From: Candidatus Woesearchaeota archaeon | GTDB lineage: Archaea > Nanobdellota > Nanobdellia > Woesearchaeales > UBA9642 | DNA: 64,000 bases | Assembly (NCBI GenBank): GCA_026002815.1 | Contig: BPGB01000009.1 | Span: 1 to 64,000 of the forward strand | Direction: 5' to 3' | Shown: positions 35,778 through 48,891 of the stretch, in pieces | Layout: each line of letters begins with the position of its first letter | Position numbering within the stretch: position 1 is the stretch's first letter | The notes under the pieces: generated by a model | The model's input: the letters and a program-made list of their open reading frames with translations, nothing else | What the model was told of the DNA's origin: nothing | Databases searched by the model: none | Program-made: the position numbers and the translations under genes

Positions 35778-38144
35778 ATGTCTCAACCTTTGCAGACTCA
35801 AAATAATAAAAATTTAGAACTTTTTTTTTCCTATTTATACAAAGGAATAAAATTTTGGTACATACCAGTATTTTCAATTTTAATAGCTTGGGGAGTAGCT
35901 TTTTATAAAATTAGATATTTTGTCCCACAATTTGAAGCCAGTGGTAGAATTTTGGTTAAAGACGAATACTCATCATGGGGGCAAGAGTATTTTGTAAAAG
36001 GTTTAGAGTTGGTAAGTTCCAGAAATAGGTTGGTAAATGAAATCGGAATTATCAAATCGTTCCCTTTAATGGAAAGAGTAACTTCAAAATCTCCTTATTT
36101 TCATATTTCTTACTATGATATAGGTAATGTAAAAACTATTGAAATATATAAAGGTAGTCCTTTTCAAATTGATATAGATAGTATAAAGGATTATAGAATT
36201 GTTGGTAAACGTTTTTTCATAAAATTTGATAATGCTCAAAATTTTTATTTAAGTGAGGATAAAGAGCAAAATGAATCATCATGGCGAAAATTAAATTTTA
36301 ATACACATTTCAATCTTCAAGGAAATAAGGTTAAAATTGTTTTAAATAATAAAGCAATAATTCCCGAAAAACTTTATGCATTTGTTGTAAATACACCTGC
36401 CGACATTGCTAATATTTTGCAAAAACGAATTATTGTAAAACCTGAGGATAAAGAATCTTCTGTTTTAATTCTATCTATATCGGGCTACAACAGTCAAAAA
36501 CAAATTGATTTGATTAATACATTAATCGAAGAATATATTCAATATGGTCTTGATAAAAGCAATGAAATTGTTTATAATACTTCTACTTTTATTGATGGAC
36601 AGTTAAAAGTTGTTTTAGATTCTTTAATTTCAAACGAAGCCCGATTAGAGTATTTTAAAAAAAATGTTAATGCCGATAAAATTCAATTAAAATATAATGA
36701 TGAAATTATACCCAAGGTGTACGATTTAGAGAAAGATAGAATAATGCTTGAATATAAAAAAAATTATTATGAATATACCATAAATTATCTAAAAAACCAC
36801 GATGATTCGAAAGGTATAGTTATACCTACGGTTGCAGATGTGAGCATAAACGATGTTTTATTCAAAACATTAAGTAATTTAATGGAATTATATACCGAAA
36901 GAGAACGCCTAAAAACCGAAGTAAAAGAATCGAATATTATTATTTCAAATATTGAAAAACAAATTAATGTAGCTAAATTGGTTTTAATTGATAATTTAAG
37001 AACACGCCTTGATAAAGTTAATTTCGAATTGCAACAAATAAATCAACAAATAAAAAATTATGATAATAAATTAATACAAATTCCAAGTGCAGAAAGAACT
37101 TTAGTGAATATAGAACGCACATATAGATTATACAATGATTTATATAACTACTTACTTCAAAAACGAGCAGAAACAAGTTTAGCAGCAGCATCTAATGTTT
37201 CAAAAGTTGAAGTATTAGATTGGGCCAATAATTATCGTTTAAATAATTTAGGGATTAATTCATCAGCAGAATATCGAAATAATATTATAATTGCATTATT
37301 ACTTTCTTTTGGAATTATTTTTCTTTTAATTTATTTTAATCAAAAAGTACAAGATAAAACTGATTTGGAAAAATTTACTCAAATTCCGGTTGTTGGTATT
37401 ATCGGACACAATAGCAAAGGCAATAGTTTGGTTGCATTAAACAATCCTAAATCGGTAATAACAGAATCATACAGAAGTTTAAAAACTAATATTTCCTTTA
37501 TGAGCGAAGGGAAAGAAAATTTAGTGGTTATGCTTACTTCATCGGTTAGTGGAGAAGGAAAATCATTTACGGCAACAAATTTAGCTTCAGTTTATGCCAT
37601 GAGTGGTAAAAAAACTGTTTTAGTAGGTGCTGATTTACGTAAACCTCGCCTATTTCAAGATTTTGGTTTAAACAATCATAAAGGCTTATCAAATTTGTTA
37701 ATTCACAAAGCCACTTTAAATGAAGTGATACAAGATACCGGTTTTGAAAATTTATTCTTAATTTCTTCAGGTCCTATACCTCCTAATCCTGCTGAATTAC
37801 TAGCGGGGAAAAATTTTCTAAATTTATTAGAAGAATTAAAAAAACAATTTGAAGTAGTCATTATCGATACTCCTCCTTTTGGTTTGGTAACGGATGCGGT
37901 TTTATTATCTAAATATGCCGATATAACCTTGTACATTGTGCGTCATAATTATACCCATGTAAAGCAACTGGAAGCCATTAATGATTATTATATAAACAAA
38001 AAAATTGGTCATTTAGGCTTAGTTATTAATGATTATAAGGCTTCTAAAATTGGTTACGGAAAATATAGTTATGGATATAGTTATGGATATGGATATGGAT
38101 ATGGATATGGATATGGATATTACGAAGAAGATAAAAATATGTAA
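35778..38144 (+). CDS. wzc: Wzc-type polysaccharide co-polymerase with tyrosine kinase domain
   Basis: A 788-residue BY-kinase. Wzz-type N-terminal domain with membrane helices at about 25-45 and 505-525 and a long coiled periplasmic part between them. The cytosolic kinase has Walker A SVSGEGKSFTATNLA (about 593-607), Walker A' VLVGADLRKPR (Gly where many kinases have Asp) and Walker B VVIIDTPPFG. The tail carries a tyrosine cluster of 12 Tyr, encoded by a hexanucleotide repeat. Cycling phosphorylation of this tail controls polymer length and export in known systems. It is the first gene of the cluster. Confidence 0.92.
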   Translation: MSQPLQTQNNKNLELFFSYLYKGIKFWYIPVFSILIAWGVAFYKIRYFVPQFEASGRILVKDEYSSWGQEYFVKGLELVSSRNRLVNEIGIIKSFPLMERVTSKSPYFHISYYDIGNVKTIEIYKGSPFQIDIDSIKDYRIVGKRFFIKFDNAQNFYLSEDKEQNESSWRKLNFNTHFNLQGNKVKIVLNNKAIIPEKLYAFVVNTPADIANILQKRIIVKPEDKESSVLILSISGYNSQKQIDLINTLIEEYIQYGLDKSNEIVYNTSTFIDGQLKVVLDSLISNEARLEYFKKNVNADKIQLKYNDEIIPKVYDLEKDRIMLEYKKNYYEYTINYLKNHDDSKGIVIPTVADVSINDVLFKTLSNLMELYTERERLKTEVKESNIIISNIEKQINVAKLVLIDNLRTRLDKVNFELQQINQQIKNYDNKLIQIPSAERTLVNIERTYRLYNDLYNYLLQKRAETSLAAASNVSKVEVLDWANNYRLNNLGINSSAEYRNNIIIALLLSFGIIFLLIYFNQKVQDKTDLEKFTQIPVVGIIGHNSKGNSLVALNNPKSVITESYRSLKTNISFMSEGKENLVVMLTSSVSGEGKSFTATNLASVYAMSGKKTVLVGADLRKPRLFQDFGLNNHKGLSNLLIHKATLNEVIQDTGFENLFLISSGPIPPNPAELLAGKNFLNLLEELKKQFEVVIIDTPPFGLVTDAVLLSKYADITLYIVRHNYTHVKQLEAINDYYINKKIGHLGLVINDYKASKIGYGKYSYGYSYGYGYGYGYGYGYYEEDKNM
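38085..38120 (+). repeat. Six GGATAT units encoding the Tyr-Gly tail of Wzc
   Basis: Six perfect tandem copies of GGATAT, each encoding Gly-Tyr, lie inside a wider Tyr-rich stretch (38054-38123). Gain or loss of a unit keeps the frame and changes the number of tyrosines by one. Confidence 0.9.
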
Positions 38145-38149
38145 GTGAA

Positions 38150-38917
38150 ATGCATCATAAAATTGCTATAATAATTCAGGCACGAGCAGCTTCTACACGT
38201 TTACCTAATAAAGTAATTTTGCCTTTCTACAATGGTTTGTCTATATTAGACATTATAATTCAAGGACTAAAAAAAAATAAAAATAAAATTGAAATTATTT
38301 TAGCAACTACAACCAACTCAAAAGATGATAGTGTTGCTGATATTGCTGTTAAAAATAATATTTCAGTATTTAGAGGTGATGAAAATAATGTTTTAGAAAG
38401 ATTTGTGAAATGTGCAGAAAAATATAACATAAGTAAAATTATTCGTGTTTGTGCCGATAATCCCTTTATATTAATTAAATATGTTGACGAACTTATTGAA
38501 TTGGGAGCAAATAAAGAATTTGATTATATAAGTTATAAAAATAGTATTGGTATTCCTGTTATAAAAACGCATTTTGGTCTTTTTGCTGAATTTGTTAACC
38601 TAAGTGCTTTAAAAAATGTAGCAAAAAGAACTGATAATGAAATTTATTTTGAACATGTTACCAACTATATTTATACCCATCCAGATTTTTTTAAAGTAAA
38701 ATTAATTCCATTACCTGACTTATTGATAAATAGAAATGATTTAAGATTTACTTGCGATACGATTGAAGATTTTAATATGCTTAAAAAATTATATGCAGCA
38801 TATGTTTTAACATATAATTCAACGGATATTGATTTAGAAAAATTATTGTTATTAGTTAATAATAATAAGGATTTTTTAAAAGTAATGGAGAAAGGAATTA
38901 AACAGTTTCAAAAGTAA
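38150..38917 (+). CDS. Cytidylyltransferase-family protein (SpsF/NeuA-like)
   Basis: A 255-residue nucleotidyltransferase fold: IAIIIQARAASTRLPNKVIL at the start (the CTP-binding loop), VADIAVKNNISVFRGDENNVLERF, RVCADNPFI (metal-binding region) and LRFTCDTIEDF near the end. The family includes CMP-nonulosonate synthetases and SpsF. With the NeuB-type synthase 4 bases downstream and a KdsC-like phosphatase nearby, it probably activates the nonulosonic acid as a CMP sugar. Confidence 0.82.
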   Translation: MHHKIAIIIQARAASTRLPNKVILPFYNGLSILDIIIQGLKKNKNKIEIILATTTNSKDDSVADIAVKNNISVFRGDENNVLERFVKCAEKYNISKIIRVCADNPFILIKYVDELIELGANKEFDYISYKNSIGIPVIKTHFGLFAEFVNLSALKNVAKRTDNEIYFEHVTNYIYTHPDFFKVKLIPLPDLLINRNDLRFTCDTIEDFNMLKKLYAAYVLTYNSTDIDLEKLLLLVNNNKDFLKVMEKGIKQFQK

Positions 38918-38921
38918 TATC

Positions 38922-39968
38922 ATGACACCTCAAAATGTATATATAATTGGAGAAATAGGACAAAACCATAATGGTTCGGTTGATTTAGCAAAACTATTGG
39001 CAGAAGTTGCTGCACGATCGGTAAAAGATGAATTGTTCGGTTTAGAATTAAAACCTATGAATGCCGTAAAATTAACTAAAAGAGATTTGAACGAAGAATT
39101 ATCGGCATCTCAAATGGCAGCACCATATAATAGTCCGCATTCATTTGGAAAAACTTACGGAGAGCATAGAGCCTTTTTAGAATTAAGCGATGAACAGCAT
39201 TTTGAAGTTTATAAGCATGCTAAATCGCTGGGTTTAGAATTTGTTGAAACCCTATGTGCTATCGGTACATTAAGTTTATTAAAATTATTTACACCCGATA
39301 GGTTAAAAGTAGCAAGTCGCGATTTAACCAATTTTCCTCTATTAAATGCACTTGCTGAAACCAAAATTCCAATAATTCTTTCAACCGGAATGGCTGGTAA
39401 AAAAGAGTTAGACGATGCCTTAGAAATTATTTCTAAATACCATTCAAATATTTCTATTTTGCATTGTGTATCGCAATATCCAACGCATCCATTAAATACT
39501 AATTTAAAAACTATTACCTATTTATTAAAAAACTATGGGCAGTATATAATTGGTTATTCCGATCATACAATTGGTATATCCGCTCCGGTTGCAGCAGTAG
39601 CTATGGGAGCAAAAATTATAGAAAAGCACATAACTTTAGATAGAAAAATGAAAGGAACTGATCAGGCAGGTTCATTAGGTATTGATGGAATATACAGAAT
39701 GGTGCGAGATATACGCATAATGGAAATGTCATTAGGTAAAGAAGAATTGTTTATTGACGAAGCAGTTAAAGCAGCTAAAGTAAAATTAGAACGATCTATT
39801 GCCACTAAAAGAGCAATGAAAGCAGGTGAAATAATTACCGAAGAGGATATTCATCTTCTCTCACCGGGAGATGGATTTAAGTGGAGTGAAAAATATTTAG
39901 TGCTTAACAAAAAATTAATTAAAGATATAGGTAAAGACGAAATTATTTACAAAGAATATATAAATTAA
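38922..39968 (+). CDS. neuB: NeuB-type nonulosonic acid synthase
   Basis: A 348-residue protein: barrel domain (IIGEIGQNHNGSVDLAKLL, AVKLTKRDLNEE, PHSFGKTYGEHR, ILSTGMAGKKELDDA, HCVSQYPTHP, GYSDHTIGI, IEKHITLDRKMKGTDQAGSL) and a C-terminal SAF (antifreeze-like) domain from about residue 285 (RSIATKRAMKAGEII). It condenses phosphoenolpyruvate with a hexosamine or hexose (or its 6-phosphate). Because a KdsC-type phosphatase is encoded close by, a phosphorylated route such as that to KDN or Neu5Ac-9-phosphate is suggested; the exact sugar is not decided by sequence. Confidence 0.88.
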   Translation: MTPQNVYIIGEIGQNHNGSVDLAKLLAEVAARSVKDELFGLELKPMNAVKLTKRDLNEELSASQMAAPYNSPHSFGKTYGEHRAFLELSDEQHFEVYKHAKSLGLEFVETLCAIGTLSLLKLFTPDRLKVASRDLTNFPLLNALAETKIPIILSTGMAGKKELDDALEIISKYHSNISILHCVSQYPTHPLNTNLKTITYLLKNYGQYIIGYSDHTIGISAPVAAVAMGAKIIEKHITLDRKMKGTDQAGSLGIDGIYRMVRDIRIMEMSLGKEELFIDEAVKAAKVKLERSIATKRAMKAGEIITEEDIHLLSPGDGFKWSEKYLVLNKKLIKDIGKDEIIYKEYIN

Positions 39969-39971
39969 TAT

Positions 39972-42984
<3,013 letters not shown>

Positions 42985-42992
<8 letters not shown>

Positions 42993-44434
42993 AAAAATTC
43001 TTTCGCATTCGGTATTATACGCTATTGGTCCACAAATTCCTCGATTAGCCGGCATTTTTATTTTACCACTATTAACTCAATATTTAACTCCTAAAGATTA
43101 CGGAATACACGGAGTTTTATTAGCTTATACAGGGATACTTTCTGGTATAAAAGATTTAGGTTTTTTGGTTTTATTGGTAAATTATTTTTTTCAGCGAAAA
43201 TTATATTGGCCTTTACTTTGGCGCAAACTATATGGATATTTAATTTTATGGATGCCTTTTTATGCTATTATTCAATCTTTTTTCATTTACTGGGCTTTAC
43301 CAATAAGTGAAATGCATAATTTTTGGGTTATATATATAATCTCTTTTATAAACTTAATGCTTTTTGATATCCCGATTTTAATGGCAGGTCGTTATTTGCA
43401 ACTTAGTCAAAAGCCACTTCATATTGCCATTGTTAGTGCTATTACCGGAATTTTAGGTTTATTTTTAAATTATTACACCATTGTGATATTGCGCATGGGT
43501 TATATGGGATGGATTTGGGCAACCTTTATTTCAAGTTTTTTTATGTTTATTTGTTATTTTCACTTAATCTTTATTAAGCTTAAGATATTTCCAATAATAA
43601 AATTAAATTTTAAAGCATTTTTTAAACGATTTAAAAATTAGTAGCCCTACAATTCCTCATAATTATTCTTCCTATTTATTAAATACATCTGACAGATTTT
43701 TACTTAGTAGATATCATATATCAATTGATGATATTGGAAAGTACAATTTAGCATATACGTTTGGAAATTATTTTGATTTTATTGGAACTGCTATTGGAAT
43801 GGCTGTAGGGCCAGTTTACTACAAAATTTTTGATTTAAATATGGATGTTAAAAATTTATTGGCTAAAATATTTACATTTATTTTGCAAATATCCTTTATA
43901 ATCATTGGTTTTTTAGCTGCACTATGGATAAAAGAAATAATGAATATATTAATAAGTAATCCGGAACTTAAAGTATCGTATGTTTTTGCATGTATCATTA
44001 TAATGTCGTTTGTTTATCGCCCTTTCTATTGGTCAAGTATTAACTTATTGATATTTTATAAAAAAACCACACTTCTTTGGAAAATAACTTTAATAGGCAG
44101 TTTAATTAATATCATTTTAAATTTAATATTTTATCCCAATTTTAGGAATTTGGTCGGCTGTATTAGCCTACATTTGTATCAATGATGTTTATAGGATTTG
44201 CCGGTGGATTTTATAAAGAAGTTAAAGAATTAAACAGAAAAAATTACAGCGAGCTTTTGTGGTTAATGGCAATTATTTTAATAACAATTTTTGTTTTGGC
44301 ATCAATAAATACTGTGTGGGTATTTAAAAATATTAATTTCCATTTTTATTACAGTAACTGGAGGATATTTAATTTTAAATTACTATAAAAAATTTAGAAG
44401 AATAATTAACGAACATAAAATTTATGTCATTTAG
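42985..44434 (+). pseudogene. wzx: Wzx-type oligosaccharide flippase (four +1 shifts)
   Basis: Begins FKKILSHSVLYAIGPQIPRLAGI, typical of polysaccharide flippases. Frames join at A5 43633-43637, near 44144, near 44181 and near 44338; each join removes one base. The joined protein (~480 residues) has about 12 hydrophobic segments with SSYLLNTSDRFLLSRY and FITVTGGYLILNYYKKFRR near the end. The repaired 3' end overlaps the next gene by 11 bases, which supports the repair. It would flip lipid-linked repeat units across the inner membrane. Confidence 0.78.
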
Positions 44435-45600
44435 TTTTACATATAATCTTGAAAAATTAAGAAATAATAAGGAAGCAAACTGCGGAAGAGAATATCAGCA
44501 ATGTGCAATAAGTGTTATGGATACCATTGCTGATCCTAATATTCACTTTGATGAAAAAGGGATTTGTAATTATTACCATGAATATAAAAAAGTAGCAGAA
44601 AATTATGAAGGGAAGAATATAAGTAGAGAAAATAAGCTAAATGAAATTATAAATAAAATCAAAATTAATAAAGGAAACAAAAAGTATGACTGTATTTTAG
44701 GATTAAGCGGAGGTGCTGATAGTACATATTTAGTTTATAAGGCTAAATTATTAGGATTAAATCCTTTATTAGTTCATTTTGATTATGGATGGAACTCGGA
44801 AATTGCTATAAAAAATGTAGAGAGTGCCGTTAAAAAATCAGGTTTTGATTTATATACAGTTGTAATGGATTGGGAAGAATTTAAAAGTTTACAACGTTCT
44901 TATTTTAAAGCATCTGTTTTAGATTTGGATGTACCAGCAGATCATATGATTTTTGGCGCTTTATACAAAGTAGCTATTAAATTTAATATTAAATTTATTT
45001 TGAGTGGAAACAATATATGGACAGAACATACGCTTCCTCCCATCATGGAACTATAATAAATTTGATTTAATTAACCTTAAAAATATACATAAAAAATTTG
45101 AAAACACTTCATTAAGACACTTACCTAAATTGGGTTTTATTGAGTCTATAATTTATCAAAAATATTATAAGATAGAACAAATTCAGTTGTTAAACTACGA
45201 ATATTATGAAAAAAAGAAAGTAATTGAAATAATAAAAAAAGAATTAGATTGGATTGATTATGGAGGGAAACATAATGAATCTGTATTTACTAGATTTTAT
45301 CAGGGCTTTATTTTGCCTGTAAAATTTAATATTGATAAACGAAAGGCTCACCTTTCAAATTTAATTTATTCAGGGCAATTAACTAAAGAAGAAGCATTAA
45401 ATGAGCTTAATACCCCCCCCTATCCTTTAGAATTAATGAAGGCAGACTTTGAATATGTATCAAAAAAGTTAGATTTTACAATTCATGAATTTGAACTGAT
45501 TTTAAATCAACCAAATATATCTCATGATTTTTATGGTACTGATAAGAAGCTAAGAAATATATGGCTTAAAATTTTAAAATCAACCAAGCCATTTAGATAA
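44424..45600 (+). pseudogene. WbpG-type N-acetyl sugar amidotransferase (one +1 shift)
   Basis: N-terminal zinc-binding region, then the PP-loop ATPase motif DCILGLSGGADSTYLVYKA (about residues 91-109), LVHFDYGWNSEIA and ILSGNNIWTEHTLPPSW. One extra C in CCC at 45039-45041 breaks the frame; removing it restores PPSWNYNKFD. In the N-terminal ribbon two of the four expected cysteines are changed (CAIS and CNYY where I expect CxxC and CNxC). Partners HisH/HisF are encoded at 25.0-26.4 kb. It contains a C8 run at 45413-45420. Confidence 0.83.
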
Positions 45601-45610
45601 TAGTGAACGA

Positions 45611-46963
45611 TTGAAAGTAATAATGATTTGTGTTGAATTTGCACCGGTAAATACAACAGGTAATTACCGGTCTACAAAATTTGTTAAATATTTAAAAGAG
45701 TTTGACATTACTCCAATTGTTATTACATTTCCAGTCGCTGAACTTTTAAAATCATTTCCTCATGCAAAAGAAGATATTTCTTTAATTAACGAGCTTCCAA
45801 TTGATACTATTATATACAGAATTAAACCAAAAGATATCAGTAAATACTATGGTAATAAATTAAAAAATTTTATTACTATTTTCTTTGATTATAAGGATAA
45901 ACTCGCTAAAGTTTGGAGACAAGAATTAAAAAAACAGATTCCAAATATTATTAATGAACATAATCCTGAATTAATTTATGTGTCTTTACCACCTTTTAGC
46001 ATTGGTAAATTAGCATCAGAAATAGCTTCAGATTTTAACTTGCCATTAGTTGTTGATATGAGAGACCATTGGGCATTGTGGGGAGTAAGTCCTTTTGCTT
46101 CATTTTTTCATTTTAAATTAACGAAAAACGAAGAGAAAAATATTTTCAATAAAGCAAGTAAAATAATTTGTGCTACGGAGGTTTTAAAGGAGGATTTTAT
46201 TTCATTACACAATGAAATTGACCAGAATAAATTTGTAACTATTACAAATGGGTTTGATTATGATCTGGATTTAAAAAAATATAACATTGACTTTCAACAA
46301 AAAAATAAAATAAAAATTTGTTTTAGCGGCTCTTTCTACTATAACCCTGAAAACAGAGATAATATATTTAAAAAATGGTATCAAAAAAGAATTAATAGAT
46401 GGTATCAATATGTTTATAGAAAAGAAGATTGGCGATATAATTCGCCATACTATTTTTTTAAAATTTTAAATGAAATTAAAAGTATCAATTTTGAATTATT
46501 TAATAAGATTGAAGTTCATTTTATAGGGAATAAACCTTTTTGGTTGCAGGATATGATAAATGAATTTGAATTAAATGAAAAATGTATTCATCATGGTTTT
46601 GTAATGAAGAGTGAAATTAATAAACTTTATTATGAAATGGACATGTTTTTTGTAACTACTGTTAAAGTTTATGGAGGCAAAGACTATATGATAGGATCTA
46701 AAGTTTTTGATTTTATTAAGTTTTCTAAACCTGTTTTAGGAATTGTTTGTGAGGGAGCAATGAAAAATTTTATTGAAAATAGCAAAATAGGTATTACAAT
46801 AAATCCTGATGATAATAATGCTTCAAAGATACTAAGTGATTTATTAACAAGGATAATTGAAGTAAACCCCAATTATGATTATTTAAGAAACTTTCATAGA
46901 AGAGTATTAGCTTCTAAATTGGCGAATATATTTTATGATATATTAAAAAATAACTTTTATTGA
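45611..46963 (+). CDS. Glycosyltransferase family 4-like protein
   Basis: A 450-residue GT-B protein with a TTG start. The N-lobe has VEFAPVNTTGNYRSTKFVKY (an open acceptor loop) and VVDMRDHWALWG; the C-lobe has KICFSGSFYYNP, VEVHFIGNKPFW-like folding (KIEVHFIGNKPFWLQD) and IGSKVFDFIKFSKPVLG. It is intact in a region where many neighbours are broken. The sugar transferred is unknown. Confidence 0.8.
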   Translation: MKVIMICVEFAPVNTTGNYRSTKFVKYLKEFDITPIVITFPVAELLKSFPHAKEDISLINELPIDTIIYRIKPKDISKYYGNKLKNFITIFFDYKDKLAKVWRQELKKQIPNIINEHNPELIYVSLPPFSIGKLASEIASDFNLPLVVDMRDHWALWGVSPFASFFHFKLTKNEEKNIFNKASKIICATEVLKEDFISLHNEIDQNKFVTITNGFDYDLDLKKYNIDFQQKNKIKICFSGSFYYNPENRDNIFKKWYQKRINRWYQYVYRKEDWRYNSPYYFFKILNEIKSINFELFNKIEVHFIGNKPFWLQDMINEFELNEKCIHHGFVMKSEINKLYYEMDMFFVTTVKVYGGKDYMIGSKVFDFIKFSKPVLGIVCEGAMKNFIENSKIGITINPDDNNASKILSDLLTRIIEVNPNYDYLRNFHRRVLASKLANIFYDILKNNFY

Positions 46964-47831
46964 TTTAAATTTATTTAAATCAATAAAAGTTCATAATTAA
47001 TTTAACCTTTTTTAATTATAATTTAAATTGAAATTGATATTAATATAGTATGGGATTTTGATAATACACATCAATATAAATCGTATAAGGTATTTAATAG
47101 TAACACCCGGTTGATGCATTAAATTTTAAATTTAAAACATTAAATAATAAAAAACCTCATATTGTTTTTTCTGTATCTCCATTAATTCTAAAAAATCAAA
47201 ATTTTAATTGTCCAAAATATTTTATAAATCATGGTTTATCTAATAACTTTATTCAACAAGCAAAAAAATAATCTTTTACAATATAAAAATATTGATAAAG
47301 TAAAAAGTGTGGGATATAGCGGAAATCTTAACTCCAATTTATTTGATTTAAATCCCGTTGAAGAAGTTATAATTAAATATCCGGATTTAAAATTTTATTT
47401 TATAGGACCATTTAATAATCAAAGTGATGTTTATAATAAATTAAAGCAATACCCAAATTGTTATTTTATAGGTAAATTAGATGAATTACCCCTAATTAAA
47501 AAGTTAAATGAGATGGACCTATTAATATACAATTATAAACCTGATAATAAAATTTATTATGCAGATAATTCTCATAAAATATTAGAATACTTATCAACCG
47601 GAAAAATTATATTAGGAAGTAATTTGCTGGCTTACCAAAATAGTGATTTAGTTATACAAGACTAATAATAATAAAGAGTGGGAATATTATTTTGATGAAA
47701 TAATATTAAACCACACATAAATTTACGGATGAATTTCAATTTAAAAAAAGAATTGAGTTTGCAATAGCAAATTCATATCAAAATCAATTAGAAAAAATAA
47801 GCAGATATATTTATCAAAATAAGTTATTATA
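46964..47831 (+). pseudogene. Glycosyltransferase-like gene with about five frame changes
   Basis: No ATG-led frame is open throughout, but joined frames give WDFDNTHQYKSY, KPHIVFSVSPLIL, KYFINHGLSNNFIQQAKK, VKSVGYSGNLNSNLFDLNP, LKFYFIGPFNN, CYFIGKLDELPLIKKLNEMD and ADNSHKILEYLSTGKIIL, the C-lobe pattern of GT-B transferases, then FAIANSYQNQLEKISRYIY. The start is probably near the TTG at 47027; 46964-47026 holds nothing else. Extra bases explain the joins at A7 near 47267, at 47664 and at 47715; the two at the 5' end look like missing bases. Confidence 0.65.
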
Positions 47832-47835
47832 AATT

Positions 47836-48873
47836 TTGCTATTTATTACACTAAATACATATTGCAACAAAGGAGGAATAGAAACCTTTAATCAATACTT
47901 TATAAACGGATTAAAGGATAATCAATTCCACTATAAATCTGTTTCTTTATATGATAAAAAAGTAAACGATTCAAATTCGCAAATTGCTTGTTCAGGAAGT
48001 ATTATAAAGTTAATTTGGTTTATCTTTTTAAACCTTAGAAATAGTAACACAATTATCTGGGGGCATATTAACTTAATTCCTTTGCTTTTTCTATTTTATC
48101 CTTTTTTCAGAAAGAAGAGAAATATTTTAATAGTTCATGGAATTGATGTTTGGAACCCTTTATTTAAAAATAAACTAAAAATATTAGGAGTTAGAATTAC
48201 AAACGAAGTATGGAGTGTTAGTAACTACACCAAAAAACGTTTTATAGAAAATTATCACTATCCTTTTGAAAAAGTTCATATTTTTTCAAACACTATAAAA
48301 CCCAAGCAAAGCAATAACGATAGTCCTTATACAAATTCAAGTATTAAAATATTAAGCATTTTACGATTACAAAATAGAGAAAAAATACTTTCGGTGTTAA
48401 GAATAATTGAGGTTTTACCTCAACTTTTAAAAAAACAGGATATACAATATTTTATTATAGGAGAAGGAAACTATAAAAACAATTTAATACAGCATATCAA
48501 GCAAATAGGATTAAGTAAACAAGTTCATGTATTAGGATATATAGATAATACTGCACCATACTTAGAACATTGCGATATTTTTACATTACTTAGCGAAACA
48601 GAAGGTTTTGGTATAGTTTTACTCGAAGCTATGCAATTTGCAAAACCATGTATTGCAGCTACCAATACAGGTTCTGAAGATGTTATTCGAAATGGTGAAT
48701 CCGGTTTTTTGATAAATCCTGACGATACTTTTGAATTATATCAAAAGCTTTTATTGCTAATTGAAAATAAAGATTTAAGAATTAAAATGGGACAAAAAGG
48801 AAAAGAAATTTTTGAAAGTACGTTTACTTATCAACACTTTTGTGAAAAACAAAAGCAATTATTATTATTTTAG
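47836..48873 (+). CDS. Glycosyltransferase family 4
   Basis: A 345-residue GT-B protein with a TTG start. NTYCNKGGIETFNQYF is the nucleotide-sugar/acceptor loop, IVHGIDVWNPLF and VWSVSNYTKKRF belong to the N-lobe, and SILRLQNREK, YFIIGEGNYKNNL, HVLGYIDNTAPYLEHCD and EGFGIVLLEAMQFAKP (the E-x7-E motif) to the C-lobe. It is intact. Confidence 0.87.
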   Translation: MLFITLNTYCNKGGIETFNQYFINGLKDNQFHYKSVSLYDKKVNDSNSQIACSGSIIKLIWFIFLNLRNSNTIIWGHINLIPLLFLFYPFFRKKRNILIVHGIDVWNPLFKNKLKILGVRITNEVWSVSNYTKKRFIENYHYPFEKVHIFSNTIKPKQSNNDSPYTNSSIKILSILRLQNREKILSVLRIIEVLPQLLKKQDIQYFIIGEGNYKNNLIQHIKQIGLSKQVHVLGYIDNTAPYLEHCDIFTLLSETEGFGIVLLEAMQFAKPCIAATNTGSEDVIRNGESGFLINPDDTFELYQKLLLLIENKDLRIKMGQKGKEIFESTFTYQHFCEKQKQLLLF

Positions 48874-48891
48874 GGCTTTAATTAGATTTTC

